A stretch of DNA of 64,000 bases from Voacanga thouarsii. Lineage: Eukaryota; Streptophyta; Magnoliopsida; Gentianales; Apocynaceae. A model generated the notes under the pieces. That model did not search any database. It was given only the letters and a program-made list of their open reading frames with translations, and was not told the origin of the DNA. Where the stretch lies: assembly GCA_026120185.1 (NCBI GenBank), contig JANUWF010003377.1, positions 1,437,001 to 1,501,000 of the forward strand. Direction: 5' to 3'. The position numbers and the translations under genes were made by a program. Below, piece after piece: positions 24,601 through 37,079 of the stretch; position 1 is the first letter of the stretch; each line of letters begins with the position of its first letter.

Positions 24601-25130
24601 CTAGTATTTGAATAACTCTTTATGATTGACCATCAGTTTTTGGATGTGCCGATGTGCTGAACTTCAAATTAGAACCCATAGATTCATGGAACTTAGCCCA
24701 AAATCGCGATGTGAACCTCAAGTCTCGGTCAGACATAATACTTGAAAGTACTCCATGCAATCTTACTACCTCCCATACATATTTCTGCACCAATTTTTCC
24801 ATAGAGTCCCTTATATATATTGGAATAAAATACGCTGTCTTTGTCAATCTGTCAATCACTACCTAAATGATATCTTTTTGGGTCTTTGACATAGGCAACC
24901 CAGTGACAAAGTCTATTATCACCTCCTCCTATTTCCATTTCGGTATTGGCAATAGCTATAATAATCCAGCTGACTTCTTGTATTTTGCCTTGACTTTCTG
25001 ATAAGTTAGACATGTAGAAACAAATCGTATCACATATTTCTTCATCCCGGGCCGCCAAAAAGCTTTCTTTAGATCCTGGTACATCTACACTTCTACCGGA
25101 TAAATGGCATACTTACCCTTATGTGCCTCC
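24601..25130 (-). pseudogene. Integrase core, Tekay element 1
   Basis: Integrase joins element cDNA to the host chromosome and uses a D,D-E triad. The minus-strand frame 24859-24620 keeps the two Asp regions (VVIDRLTKTAYFIP and MSDRDLRFTSRFW). At the third site (AHPKTDGQS) the codon expected for catalytic Glu is a TAA stop. Degenerate zinc-binding sequence lies upstream around 25130-25000. Expression of active enzyme is not possible from this copy. Confidence 0.85.
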
Positions 25131-25349
25131 TCCAAGATCTTCTTCCTCAGTTCCTACTTATTCGGCATGCACATGCGATCCAGAAAGTACATCACTCCTG
25201 CCATGTCTCACCAAAAATCACCGCCCACTCGCTTAAGCTTCTTGTTTCTAAAAAATTGAAACTCTGCGTTATCTTGCTAGGCTTTGATAATTTCCTGCCT
25301 TAGATTTGGTATTAACCTCAAATAGCTGATGAGAATTCTTCCCTCCTGT

Positions 25350-26690
25350 ACCTCCGACTTCATATCCAAAACTTCTTGCACTGCTTGAACTTCTTGTACT
25401 CTTAACCTTACCATTTTGACTTTTCGACTCAAAGCATTTACAACTACATTGGCTTTAACCAGATGATAGTTGATTAGACATCGTTATTCCTTCAGGAATT
25501 CCATCCACCTTAGTTATCTCAAATTCAGGTCTTTCTAAGTAAAAATATATATCAGATTTTTGTAATCTATGAACACTTCGTACTCGGCTCTATATAAGTA
25601 GTGCCGCTACTTCTTCAATACAAAAACAATGGCAGCTAATTCGAAATTATGCATTGGGTAATTGACTTTATAAAGCTTCAATTTCCACGAGGTATAAGCT
25701 ATTACTTTCTTATCCTGCATCAAGACTACTCCCAATCCTTCCTTAGATGCATTTGTATACAGAGCATAGAGTTTATCTTCATTGGAAAACTCAATATCAG
25801 AGCGGTCATCAGTCTCTGTTTTAGCTCCTGAAAACTTTTCACTTACTTTTCATTCCAGACAAAAGGAACATCTTTTCTCAATAATCGCGTCATTGGTAAT
25901 ACTAGAGTCGAAAAACCCTTAATAAATTGATAGTAGTACCCAATTAGTCCCAAAAAGCTTCGAATCACAGTAATATTCTCAAGTTGCTTCCAATTTAAAA
26001 CCACCTCAACCTTTGCTGGGCCCACCTTAATGCCATCCTTTGAAACCACATGGCCAAGAAATCGTACATTGTCTAGCCAAAACTCGCACTTACTAAATTT
26101 AGCGTACAGCTTGTGCTCCCTTAATTTTTCCAATACCATCTTCAAATGTTCTACGTGGTCTTCCAGGCTCTTATAGTAAATTAGCATGTCGTCGATGAAT
26201 ACCACCACAAATTTACCCAAGTAAGGTTGGAAAATGCGATGCATCAAATCCATGAATACTACCAGTGCATTAGTCACTCCAAAAGGCATTACCATGAACT
26301 CATAATGACCATATCTGGTATTAAAGACCATCTTGGGAATATCCTCTTCTTAAATCCGCACCTGCTAATAGCCTTGCCTCAAATCTAGTTTGGAGTAGGA
26401 GCTAGATCCTTGCAGCTGGTCAAAAAAATTCATCAATTAGTGGTAGGGGATATTTGTTCTTAATAGTCAAGTTGTTTAATCCCCGATAATCGATGCAAAG
26501 CCTCAACATTCCATCCTTTTTCTTCACAGTACAGAGGCTTCTTATAGTGAAGTACTAGGCCTTATATATCCTTGCTTCACCAGCTCTTCTAATTGCTCAT
26601 TCATTTCCTTCAATTCTGTAGGAGCCATTCGGTATGAGGTCCGTGATACAAGTTCCACTCCTGGGATTAAGTCTATAGTGAACTCGACTT
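25350..26690 (-). pseudogene. Reverse transcriptase and RNase H, Tekay element 1
   Basis: The RT copies element RNA into cDNA. The minus-strand frame 26331-25843 carries [17 protein letters not shown], then the catalytic box [11 protein letters not shown] with both Asp present, and [11 protein letters not shown]. Upstream, 26690-26332 has [12 protein letters not shown] and the YIRPSTS region, but in several frames with stops. The RNase H part (about 25800-25350) starts [11 protein letters not shown]. The Asp normally found in YTDAS is Asn here. Multiple stops follow. Confidence 0.88.
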
Positions 26691-26691
26691 C

Positions 26692-27230
26692 CTAAGTGGG
26701 AGGAAGAGAAATGAGTTTAGCTAGAAACGCATCAAGAAACTCCTTCACTACCTCAGTGCTTTCCAGAGTGCACTGATCCTTTGGCTTATTTATCAAGTAG
26801 GTCAGATATCCTTGACATCTTTGTTTCAGCAACTTCCGAGCCTCAGCTCCAACTATCAGAAACTTCAACTCTTTTACCTGCATACCACTGAATCCAAGCA
26901 CATCATAGTTGGGTCTGATAAATTGCATAGACTTGTTCTTATAATCTACTTTAGTCTCATGTTTTACTAGCCAATCCATCCCTAATATAACATCATAATC
27001 ATCAATAGTTAAAACTATAAGATCTAATTCCAACTTCTTCTTCCCAACTCCAATCCTGCAATTTTGAATATATTTGTCTGCTTGCACCATTTTTCCTAAA
27101 GGAGTGCTCATCAACAAGGTATATGGTAGTTCAATTCATTCCCAACCTAAATGATAGACATAAGTCTTGTTTAGATAAGAATAGGCAGATCCAGAGTCTA
27201 TTAAAACTTTAACGGAATGATCTTAAATAG
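26692..27230 (-). pseudogene. Aspartic protease and linker, Tekay element 1
   Basis: The retropepsin active site is visible upstream of the main frame as VLIDSGSAYSYL (about 27215-27180, minus). This keeps the D-S-G triad. The frame 27117-26692 includes the second protease strand region (VILGMDWLVKHETKVDYKNK) and the linker before RT. A frame change separates the two parts. Confidence 0.85.
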
Positions 27231-27399
27231 TGAGCGTACCTTCCACCACTGCTGCATATGCACTAACTTCTTCTTGATTTAAGGCAAAGACCGTTGCCTT
27301 CACTTGAGGCTTCTGAGATCCACTTCCCGAAGCTCCCAGGTTATTTGCCCCATTGACTCCAGTGGTCTGTATTGGGACTCCTTGCCCAATTTATAGCGG

Positions 27400-28420
27400 T
27401 TTGGGACAGGTGTTTCGGAGATGGTTCGAGTATCCGCACTTATAGCATTTCCTTACAGCTCCCTTGGACCAGCAATCTTTCTCCACATGTCTTCTCTTAC
27501 CATAGTATCGGTATATTGGCAAGTTTTGAGCAGGGCTATATCGGTATATCGGTATATTGGTTGGTCGCCTGTTAGTTTGCTACCTTAGAAATGGCCTTAG
27601 TGTTTATCTCAGTAGGGAGGTTCTTTGTGCTATTCTGCTCTTATCCCCATTCTCGATTCGGGTGGCCACATCCACTACTACTGAGTACGTCATTGGTGGG
27701 AAATGTGCTAAAGCCCTTCTCAGCTCCTACCTCAGGCCCTTAACAAACTGCCTAGTTCTATACTACTCAGTGTCTATCAATCTCTTGCGGTACTTTAACA
27801 ACTGATTAAAATGAGCTGCATACTGAGCCACATACATGCTTCCTTATTTCAAATTCTGGAACTTGTCTTCCCTTTTCTCCACGATCTACTGGGGTATATT
27901 CTCGACCCCGAAGGCCTTTACAAAATTTTTCCAATTCCAATCCTGCTCTAACAGCTCCCAACCTTCTTGGACTCACTGCCACCATGCACTAGTCGGCCTT
28001 CGTAGTCTGAAAGCGAAAAATTTGACCATCCTTTTTTCCATGTACTGGAGCATAGCGAAGATGTCCTCCATCTATTCCATCCCCTGCTCCACATTCTGGT
28101 CTTGCTCCGCCTTCTCTAGGAAAGTGGGAGATTAAAATTTCAAGAACCTCTCCAGAGCTTCATCTTCCCCTCTTAGAGTCCTTCATTCCGTTAAAGTCTA
28201 CAATATTTCTATCATCTTGTTGAAAGCTTTCCATATGGTCACCTCAATGGGTACCGCAGACTCTACTTCATAGTTAGGATCGTTCTCACCTACTTGGTTT
28301 GGTGTGGATAGATGAGTGGCATCGTACTCATGAGCCACAAGTTCTGGCTCAGGAACTCTCCTGTTAGTTGCAGAACTCAGTGTTTTGGTGCCATTCTATA
28401 ACATCGCACCTAAATAATGA
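27400..28420 (-). pseudogene. Gag with CCHC zinc knuckle, Tekay element 1
   Basis: Gag forms the particle and binds RNA. The minus strand shows the knuckle KCYKCGYSNHLRNTC at about 27453-27406 (C-X2-C-X4-H-X4-C). Upstream is decayed gag sequence with many stops in all frames. The start is not identifiable. It ends near the protease at about 27230. Confidence 0.75.
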
Positions 28421-28799
28421 GTTATGCCGTAAAGTTCAAGTATGTCAAAAATGCACAAATAATCACTATATAAACATAAATGTAACATAAAAGTTTTGCA
28501 TAAAACAAAATAACCTATGAAGAATAGAGTACACTATAATACCCTTATTTGCGAAAAACTTTTAAAGAAAAGAAATAAATCACTAATACAGAGATTTATT
28601 GAAAGCAATAAATAAACAGGTTGCCAAGCATGCAAAGACTCCAAAAATCTACTCCTTATCAGAATCTTTAGTGTCAGCTTTATATAACCAACCCCCAGAA
28701 TTCATAGAGAAATCTATCCCCACACCACTTACAAACTCAGAGGTCATAGGTTCCTTCCCTGGTCTCCTAAAACTCTCCCCAATTTTCACACGGCTTAGC

Positions 28800-29070
28800 T
28801 AAGGCATAAAAGAAAGTCTAGGTGTAGACTCATAGTCTATCTCTCTTAGGTCATCACTGTCTGTTGTCAAGTCAATCACTAGAATTGGTGGGTTAAGCGC
28901 ATACTCCATAGCATGCATCACTCTCATCCTCACTATCAGAGATCAAGTCTACTATGGGTATGGGTGGTGGCTCAATAATTTGAACCTTATCTTCACTACT
29001 CTATTCCATGGATATTTCTGATTGAGGTGCGGGTTGTAGTTCAGGTTGTGGTGCAGGTAAGTCTTCTGGA
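28800..29070 (-). pseudogene. Acidic, proline-rich leader ORF remnant, Tekay element 1
   Basis: Between PBS and gag the minus strand reads a Pro/Glu/Asp-rich sequence: QPELQPAPQSEISME, a stop, then IIEPPPIPIVDLISDSEDES. Similar acidic sequence lies at the same place in the second Tekay element (47698-48222) and in the old fragment (about 16945-16750). No known domain is recognised. Confidence 0.5.
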
Positions 29071-29228
29071 TAGAAATGGATTAGACGGTGCTATAACTGC
29101 CTGTTCATGGTCTCCCTTACAGTTCTATACATCCTCATTATCCTACAACATGAATAGCTCTGGTTAGTTAAAAGATTATATAACTTAAGAAATAATTCTA
29201 AATACTACTAATAATAACCTAAATCTAG

Positions 29229-29240
29229 ACTCTGATACCA
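29229..29240 (-). other. Primer-binding site (initiator tRNA-Met), Tekay element 1
   Basis: On the minus strand TGGTATCAGAGT follows the 5' LTR after a 2-nt spacer. It is complementary to the 3' end of initiator tRNA-Met except for the last base. Confidence 0.92.
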
Positions 29241-29242
29241 CT

Positions 29243-32200
29243 TGTAATACCCCATTGCCTACGTACCCCAAAAAGAGTAGGTATGTCACCCCATCTTTAG
29301 GGTCAGGAGTCTTTATAACTAAATAATAGAAAATATATAAGGAAATAAATTAATAATAAATGTATTACAATCCCAAAATAATACTTATACAAGCCTTAAA
29401 ATAAATAGAAGGCGACTAAAATCTCCAACAAATGAATACATCAAAATAAATCTTCCAAACTCATGGTAATATAAGTAAATCAACCTTCGAAATATGATCA
29501 ACCTGAAGACATGATATAAAAGGTGGTGAGAAACATTTCTCAGTAAGTTATGTGTGAGCTCATGACAGTTTAAGAAAATATTTCATGTATGCAATTTTTG
29601 AACAAGTCACAACAAAAAGTTTGCAAGTCCAAAAATTTATCTTTGAACATTGAGCGGTACTTTATCAATATTTGTAAAATAAAAATACTCAAGTTGTAAA
29701 GAAATAAACTACTCATATAAAGTTGACTATGAAACCCTACATCATAGTCATGGCCATGAAACCCTGCATCATAACCATGTACTGTAAAACCTTGTATAAT
29801 AATAGAAGTGGGTGATCGGCCCATTGGGTGAGATACTCCTCCATTTCCACACCCAAATTTACACATTGTCCACTCTGAAAATAAACAGTCCACCTAAACT
29901 GTACTATTAGCTCGGACTAGCCTGACCCATAAGAACTATCGTCTTGTCTAAGCATAGTTCACCCCTCAAAGGTGGCTACCTACTGAGAGATTTACCCCAA
30001 CTCTTCAAAGACTAGTCCTAGTAGTTTACCCTTATTGAGTACTCAGTGTTATTTTATCCCATTTGAGGAAATGTAAAATCAACAAAGCGTTTTCTTTGAA
30101 GCAGCAATTATAGTTTTCATCAGACAATCTAAAGCAGCAATTATAGCTTTCATCAGACAATCTTAGATAAAAATTAGTTTAAGAAAAATTTATTATTTTG
30201 CTTGGAATATTATTTGCTTGACTAAAAATTATTTTATTTTAGCAAAAAGAATAAGTTGTCCATAATTGCATCTCAAAGTATATCTTCCATAGTAATCTGT
30301 ACGTTTGACTTGCAGAAGTGCTTTTGTTCCTCAAAGACCTGTATACAATGACTTACTTTAATCTCTTGATTTCACTTGACAAAATAATCCTCCAAGTTTT
30401 GCTCAAGGCAACCTAACCTTGTCTAGGATAAACACTGGGTATACACCACTATTAGTGCAAAACTAAGTAATAATATTGCATATGTACAAACAACTCCCAA
30501 TTTTACATACACATAATCAATAGCAACACTCAAACATGATGTTAACATTTAGGAGTTCTAAAATTAATTAATAAAATATTTTAGAAGTTAACATTAATAT
30601 AAGAATAATTTGATACTATAGTAACATAAGTAAGTGACATAAGTATTAATTGAGTATAACCAAAAATAGTATCATTGTCCAAAGTATTGATAAAAATATT
30701 GATAATTTTATAAATAATAATATTGCTATAAGAAGAATAATATAAATAGTAATGATGATATTATGTATGTGTGTGTGTGTGTGTGTGTGTATTAAGAAGA
30801 ATAATAATGTTTAATAAATATAATAACAATAATATTTATTATATTATTAATAATAATATCATTAAATAAAAATAATATGGCTAATAGCGATAATAATAGT
30901 ATTAATATTAATTTTATTAGTATTTCTCTAAAATAATGGTGTTTAAGATTAATAATAATAGTAATATTAATAATATCGATGATACTTAAAAATAGCAATA
31001 CCAATAATAAAACTTATAATATTAATAATATTATTATTATTAAAAATAGTCAGATTTGTAGTAATGTTAGTAATAAAAATAATGATAGCAGTTTAAGTAT
31101 CAAAAGTAGTAATAATATTACTATTAGTATTTAGAGGTAGTAATAATTTTGCTATTAATAAATAAAGTAGCAACCAATAGCAATATAAACATTTGCATGA
31201 TAATTGATGGCAAGATTAACAATTAAAGCCGTGGCAAAATAATAATAGCAACAATCCCCCTTAACCACCATATCATCTCATGCTAGTGTTATATAGATCC
31301 ATTTCACAAATATAATAACAAACATATCATAACACCATATTAAAATCAAAATTCAAATCAACTTCATAGAATAGTCCTAATGCACTTCTCAACCTACATA
31401 TCATAAAATCATCCATGCCATATATAAATATGCATTTATTTCCCCAATGCTACTAGATCATCAATCATTATATCAATAAGCCATTATCTTATTAATCTTG
31501 AGTTCAAAAATAAATGAGGGTGTTTAGGATAAAATACTTATTTGATGATCGATCTAAGTTGAAGATGTCGATTTGATAATCGAAAAGCCTTGATTAGTCC
31601 TTGAGAGACCAAGGTTTGAAGAAGTCCAACGTTGGCCCCCAATGGATTTGTCCAATGGAGGGTGAGATAGAGAAAAGAGTAAGAAGAAATGGAAGTAAAG
31701 AAAAGGGGGAAAAAAAGAAAGAAATTGATTGGACTAGATTTACCTTATAGTTGTCGTCTTGACTTGTTAAAAAAAATGCTTGTTTGATTTGGATGAAAGG
31801 GAAAGTTTTGTTGTTTTGGTGTGATAAAGTGTACCAAGGGGAGGAATAGGATGCACTCTAGTTGATTTGAAGGTTTTAGAGTGGTTTGGGATATTTAGAA
31901 GTGACTAAATGGTTGAAGGTAGATAGTGTGCATTCTTGGTGTTCTTGGAAGAATAGAAAAGAAAGCTAGATGAAGTGGGAAAGTATTCTTGGATAGTGTG
32001 GCCGAAATTCCTTATGAAAATGAGTGCAAAATTTCTGATTGGGTTTGATAGGATTGGTTACTAGATAGGTGAGTGTTTGATGGAGCAAAAGATGAGATTT
32101 AATTTTCAAATTCAAAGTATTTTGAATGGAGAAAAACTAGGAGAAGTTTGAGGTGCTTTAATGAAGTTTTGTTGGTAAGGTTGGGGAAGAAGAAAGGATG

Positions 32201-33401
32201 TTCAGCTAGGCCAAAATTATGATGAAGAAATGGAGAAGAATTGAAGAGGGAAATGAAGAGAAATACTAGCTAGTTGAAGATTGGAAAAGCTGGGGGGGGG
32301 GGAAGTTTGGTTAGCTAGCTAGAAGAAGTGATAAGATTTAGGTGGTTTGTTAGCTAGAATTCAAAATATTTTTGAATTAGTTTTCAGCTACTAAATAGGA
32401 GTATCTCAAGGTCCTTTAATGGTAATTTTTCTAGCCATTACCTTGAAGAAGAACAAAAACCATGAGAAAACTAATTCTTGGTGTTGAATACCCAAAGTTC
32501 ATTGTCTATGGCATTTACTTGTTTTGCTGAAAATTTTTTGGTTAAAACAAGCTATGAAGGGACCGAAATCTTCATGTTTGTTTCTAGCTTTTGCATACAA
32601 AAAGGAGCATTTGATTTGCAAAGAAACAAATGATGTTCAAGCTACCCATTTTAAAAAACAAGCTAGGAATAGGAACTAAAAATAATTTCCAGCTTTTTAC
32701 AATAACAAGAACAACCAAAATGTAGTTTTTTAGGTAAATAACTTGGTGATTTAATTTAAAGAACAAACCACCATATTATTCTTCCTAAGTTTCGGCCAAA
32801 TGATCTCCAAGCATTGGAAATTTCTTTTAAAATTTCAAGCCCAAGATAATCTAAAATATTTTATAAGAAAGTAAAAAGAATTCTTGAAATAAGAATATTT
32901 TAAATTAAAACATGTTAGGACATGGGTTGCAAAAATAATGGAGATTAAAACTCCTCTAAATTTTCTTTTTGGACAAGATCACATGGTTAGAATATTACCA
33001 TTGTGTCTTCCCCATGACAACACTCCTAATTTCATGGAATATAAGAAATAAAATTCAAACATTAGTTAGAATAATTAAAAATAATACTTAGTTGATAGGA
33101 TTTGAACTCAAGACTAGATGAATTAGCCACAAAGTTCTAACTACTTAGCCACGTTAACTTTTGTTCTTATTTTCCCGATCTAATTCTCTTCCCTTCTAAG
33201 ACCCAAGCCTCTTCGTATCTCATCTCTAAACAAAATTTCCTAATTGTCCCCAACACTCATCTAACATAAATAATTCATGAATTCAACATATAGCAATTTT
33301 AAAAATGCACAAATTTACCCTAAAAGAATATATTCAAACAATATGCCATGAAATGCAACCCTTCTCTCTAATTCTAGGGTAGTCTTAAGTGGGGTTTTAC
33401 A
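29243..33401 (-). repeat. 5' LTR of Tekay element 1 (4,159 bp)
   Basis: On the plus strand it runs from TGTAATACCCCATTGCC to GTGGGGTTTTACA. It matches the left LTR throughout and keeps the empty site for the left LTR's MITE. It contains a GT tract (30764-30790), a G-run near 32292 and a tRNA-like module (33098-33151). Confidence 0.93.
33098..33151 (-). ncRNA. tRNA-like module with A-box and B-box motifs in LTR (copy 3)
   Basis: On the minus strand, TGGCTAAGTAG (33151-33141) fits the A-box consensus. After 31 nt comes GAGTTCAAATCC (33109-33098), close to the B-box. The A-box starts 250 nt from the LTR 5' end, as in the partner LTR. Confidence 0.55.
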
Positions 33402-33560
33402 TTAGAGCTTGTGAAATTGCTATAACATTATGTCACCCTCCACCTCTACTATCTAATGTCATCTACTATTTAATATGAAATCTCAAACTCAGTAGGATGT
33501 TGTGGTGAAGGTGTTGAAATAGATGGATAATCCAACTAGATTGAGCTTTTGAATAGAAGA
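33402..33560 (+). pseudogene. Exon-like fragment, right side of the Tekay insertion
   Basis: Read across the empty site from 19260, the frame continues ACEIAITLCHPPPLL and stops at a TGA near 33477. Another frame then reads EISNSVGCCGEGVEIDG with stops. After the Copia solo LTR (33561-35403) the sequence RRFVPIAGIK ends at a donor-like AAG|GTATGA (35432/35433). The family is unrecognised. This is an inferred decayed host exon. Confidence 0.25.
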
Positions 33561-35403
33561 TGTTAGGGTATCTCACGCGTATCATATACAGCACAGTGGA
33601 AGAATAAGAATGAGATACCATCCCAAGATCCACATATGTATGGAAAACAAGACATATATATGGAAAACAAAGAAATAAAGATAACAACTTTTACCTTTCT
33701 TTGTTTGAATGGAAAATGAAACTTTCCTTCTTCGAGTATGATAATTGTGGCACGATCCAGCAATCCTCTTGAAGAATTACCACGAGAGTTGAATATCCAA
33801 CCACTATAATCATAGTGTGTGATTATCTCTAACAGTAATCCACACAGAGGATACTCTCAAACACCAAGATTTTCTGTGCTAGTAAAAAACAACAATGGTG
33901 GCTGAGATTTTCTTCCTTGTTCTTCTTGTTCAGCAAAACCAAAGAATGAAGAAGAAGAAGTAGAAGAGTCTTGGTGTTGACTTGGAGAGACTCACACACC
34001 CACGAGAGAGAGAGAGAAAAGAACATCATGTATATATAAGGCTTCTTGTGACCCTTAGTTTTATGTTTTAAGAGTCATTTCATGTGACCCTTGAAGTCAC
34101 CCGAAAAGCTCAACAAAAACAACCACATCTGAGAATTCCAAACAAACAATTGCAATTCTCTAATTGCAATTGGAGCCCATCAAATTTTCAGACTTACAAA
34201 TTGGCCCATCAATTATAACTATTTATAATTTGGCCACATCAACTTCTCTTTCTCGCAATAAACCCCACTATAATATCAAATAACATCTTGAGTATATATT
34301 CCTCTTTTGTGTGTGACCTATTAGGTTTCCCGATCAATTGGTAGCGAACATGAATTAATCCAAACATCTTTGAGATTAATAATCTTTAATTAATTAGAAT
34401 TAATCCTATTAATTCTAATCAGAATTGGTTTATTAATTCATCAATTAATAAACACATATTCCCAGATTATGAGCGGTATCTAGCAACACATCATGACCAC
34501 CCAAGAGTCCAAGAAGTCAAGTGGCCTTGACATAAACCCTTCAATAACAAACTACAGTGCAATTAACTCCTTTCACTATATAATATCTCATTCGGTTAGA
34601 GTACGAAATTAGTGCCAACTCCCTCCAGAATATATATTAATTCTAGTCCTAATATAATTATACTTGTACCAGGAACTCACTACTCTCAATGTGTCTCAAT
34701 TGGAATCCTTTCAAATACACATACGCCTTGACCAAGGACTTATGAGTAGTAATTCCTACAAGTGGCCGTGAGTTATTTGCCCCTACTATTAGGAGTGGTG
34801 AATTCCTTATTAACCCTCTCAACTACTTTCGGTTACCTCACAATGCACCCAATATCCATATCATAGGCGGCCCTCGATTGAGCTCCAGAGATTGGAATCA
34901 AAGCACAAGGCTTAGCAAACAAAGTACCTTGGAGATCTCAAGTCTAAGGATACTTGAACGTTTGCTATGTTGAGATTATATCACTTGCACTAAATAGTTA
35001 TCCATATGATTCTCTCATAGTTAGGCATTAAATGAACTTGTTCCACTAACAAACATCCATGTGTTAACTTTGAGTATCCCAATACTCACGGATATGAGAA
35101 CCACCACCTGATCAAGATCAGGAAGTCTTAACACATGCTAGTCTTAACGTATTAATAATATCATATCTCATTAATACTATGCTAGAGACTATTTAAGTAC
35201 TAATACTATACAGTGTAGTAGGAATCTCATATCATGATCTCTATCATGATTTTCTTAACACAGTATCGTACTATGGACTTTATCCAATAGCTATATTACT
35301 CAAAAGTAATAAAAAAAGACTGTAAGATAAATAATGCCTCTTATGAAATAAAATGTGTCATATACAACGTACAAGTGATTGTCTCTAGGGCATAACACTA
35401 ACA
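33561..35403 (-). mobile_element. Solo Copia LTR, 1,843 bp, TSD GAAGA
   Basis: On the plus strand it runs from TGTTAGGGTATCTCAC to GGGCATAACACTAACA. Identical 5-bp repeats GAAGA flank it (33556-33560 and 35404-35408). In the sense (minus) direction it starts TGTTAGTGTTATGCCCTAGA, typical of plant Copia LTRs, and has a TATATATA box at 34038-34031. No PBS, PPT or internal domain is adjacent, so it is a solo LTR. It is related to the remnant at 15405-16190. Confidence 0.92.
34031..34038 (-). promoter_or_regulatory. TATA box of the Copia solo LTR
   Basis: TATATATA lies inside the LTR, with the sense direction on the minus strand. It is the likely U3 promoter of the former element. Its position is compatible with a U3/R boundary about 30 nt downstream. 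Confidence 0.5.
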
Positions 35404-35432
35404 GAAGATTTGTTCCTATAGCTGGTATTAAG

Positions 35433-36617
35433 GTATGAATATATGGATTTTTTTAAACCTTTTAGTAAAATTTATTAGCCTAATTCATTAATTTTGTGCA
35501 TTAACTTGAATACTAAATTTCAACTCACTTTTTATGGGAAAATGATTTAACACTATCCAAAACTTGTCCATGCTTGAGACCAAGAATTTGTTTTATATTC
35601 TAGATTTTAGCATTATCCATGATCTGTTAATAGCTTGCTCTCTTATATTGAGCAATCCTCTTAATGGAGAAACAACATAGTAGTTTCTCCCAACAACAGA
35701 AATTCCAGCCATCAGTAGAATTTATAAATTATTTTTAGTAATCTGAGGGAAAGAAAAAATAAAAAATCTAGTCAAATAGATAAGAACTCAAGCAAAAGCC
35801 TTAGCTGAATCTCCTTCTATCAAAATCAAGGTACACTTTTTAGAATTTTTCCGTCCAACATTATTATCATCTTCTAGCTTAGTATTTCTAGTAACTCTAT
35901 GCCTTTCGGTTCAATCAATCTTCTTAAGGTATTTACTTTGTTTGAAGTCATTCCAAGACAACAGATTTTTTGCTACACCAAACTTTTTCCACCACCAGAA
36001 ATTTGACCAAGTGTTACTATCTAAACTTTTAACATTTCTGAAAAGATTAGCATATTTTGTTGTATAACATCCATTCTATTCATCAATTTACAACTGTATG
36101 ATTTAAGTTCCAATCTATAATTATGTTTATTTACATGATTTTGAGTGGGTTACGTGAAGGAAACTACAAAAATATTATAGTTGCAAGGTTAGTCATGTGC
36201 AATGAGAATTCTAGGTAAATTCTCAAAAAGTATTGTGGTTGGAAATTTTGGCAAAGCCATTCATGTTCTCATGATAGTGATATCGCATGGAATTAGATCA
36301 TTAACCCAAGCAAAAATGGATGGATATTCTTTCAAAACATAGAGAATTTAGTTATACTCAAAATAAACAAAGAATTAACCTATGGCCAGCTTAATCCCTT
36401 TGCTATCTTCTAGAAACTTACATATCAGCTACCTTAAAGATGTCATGGCTTCAAATATTCTACAAACTCATACACATTGGACTTGACTAGTTTAAACATG
36501 AAAGTTTTCAAAATTGCATTGTTTGACTATGGGTTACTTGATATTATTTCTGCTTTTTTATCTTTTATTATTTGTAAACTTGGGTAATAATGTGAATTTA
36601 AAGTTTGAATGGAAAAC
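35433..36617. other. AT-rich DNA, no gene supported
   Basis: This could be an intron of the decayed host gene, as it follows a donor-like GTATGA. No domain is recognisable. Confidence 0.3.
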
Positions 36618-36626
36618 ACTATTGGG

Positions 36627-36912
36627 AAAATTAGCCTATTTGTTCTCTAAAGTTTGGTATTTGTAATGTTTTCATTCTTAATATTTTTTTTCTGCCGTTA
36701 TAATCCATAATTATTTTTTCTACCATTACGGTCCTTAATTTTTAGTTTTTAAGGACCATAATAGCTATTTTTTTTAGGCAGCAAAATAAAACATTAGGGA
36801 TCATAATAGTAAAAAAAAAAAATCATTAAGGACCATAGCAACAGATAAAAATATTAAAGACACAAACATTACAAGCCCGAAACTTTAGGGGCCAAATAGG
36901 CTAATTTCTCAA
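36627..36912. mobile_element. Foldback MITE, Mutator-like, 9-bp TSD ACTATTGGG
   Basis: The two halves are near-inverted copies: AAATTAGCCTATTTG at the left and its complement CAAATAGGCTAATTT at the right, continuing inward over more than 100 bp. Direct repeats ACTATTGGG flank it (36618-36626 and 36913-36921). Nine-bp TSDs are typical of Mutator-like elements. No coding capacity. The terminal 4 bases differ between the ends. Confidence 0.8.
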
Positions 36913-37079
36913 ACTATTGGGCATTCTTTCTGCCTTTGTTCCCTAAAGATATATTTTTTTTTTTCTTTTTCTTGATGATGCACTTAAACTAAAAGGTCTA
37001 GTAACATGTAGTTCTGGCTTTGCTACTTGATTATTAGATTTTGCCATAATTTAGCAAAAATAGAGGAACGCATAAGTCG

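Larger units (their letters stand above)
19261..33401 (-). mobile_element. Tekay-type Ty3/Gypsy chromovirus, complete structure, inactive, TSD TTAGA
   Basis: A 14.1-kb minus-strand element. It has LTRs at 29243-33401 (5') and 19261-23828 (3'), a PBS, acidic leader, gag with zinc knuckle, protease, RT, RNase H, integrase, chromodomain and PPT, in that order. Identical 5-bp repeats TTAGA flank it (19256-19260 and 33402-33406), so both outer boundaries are exact. The chromodomain after integrase, the TGTAAAACCCC LTR start and the very long LTRs point to the Tekay (Del) clade. Every coding domain has stops or frameshifts. The left LTR is longer because of a 444-bp MITE. The two LTRs differ at many positions, so the insertion is not recent. 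Confidence 0.93.
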
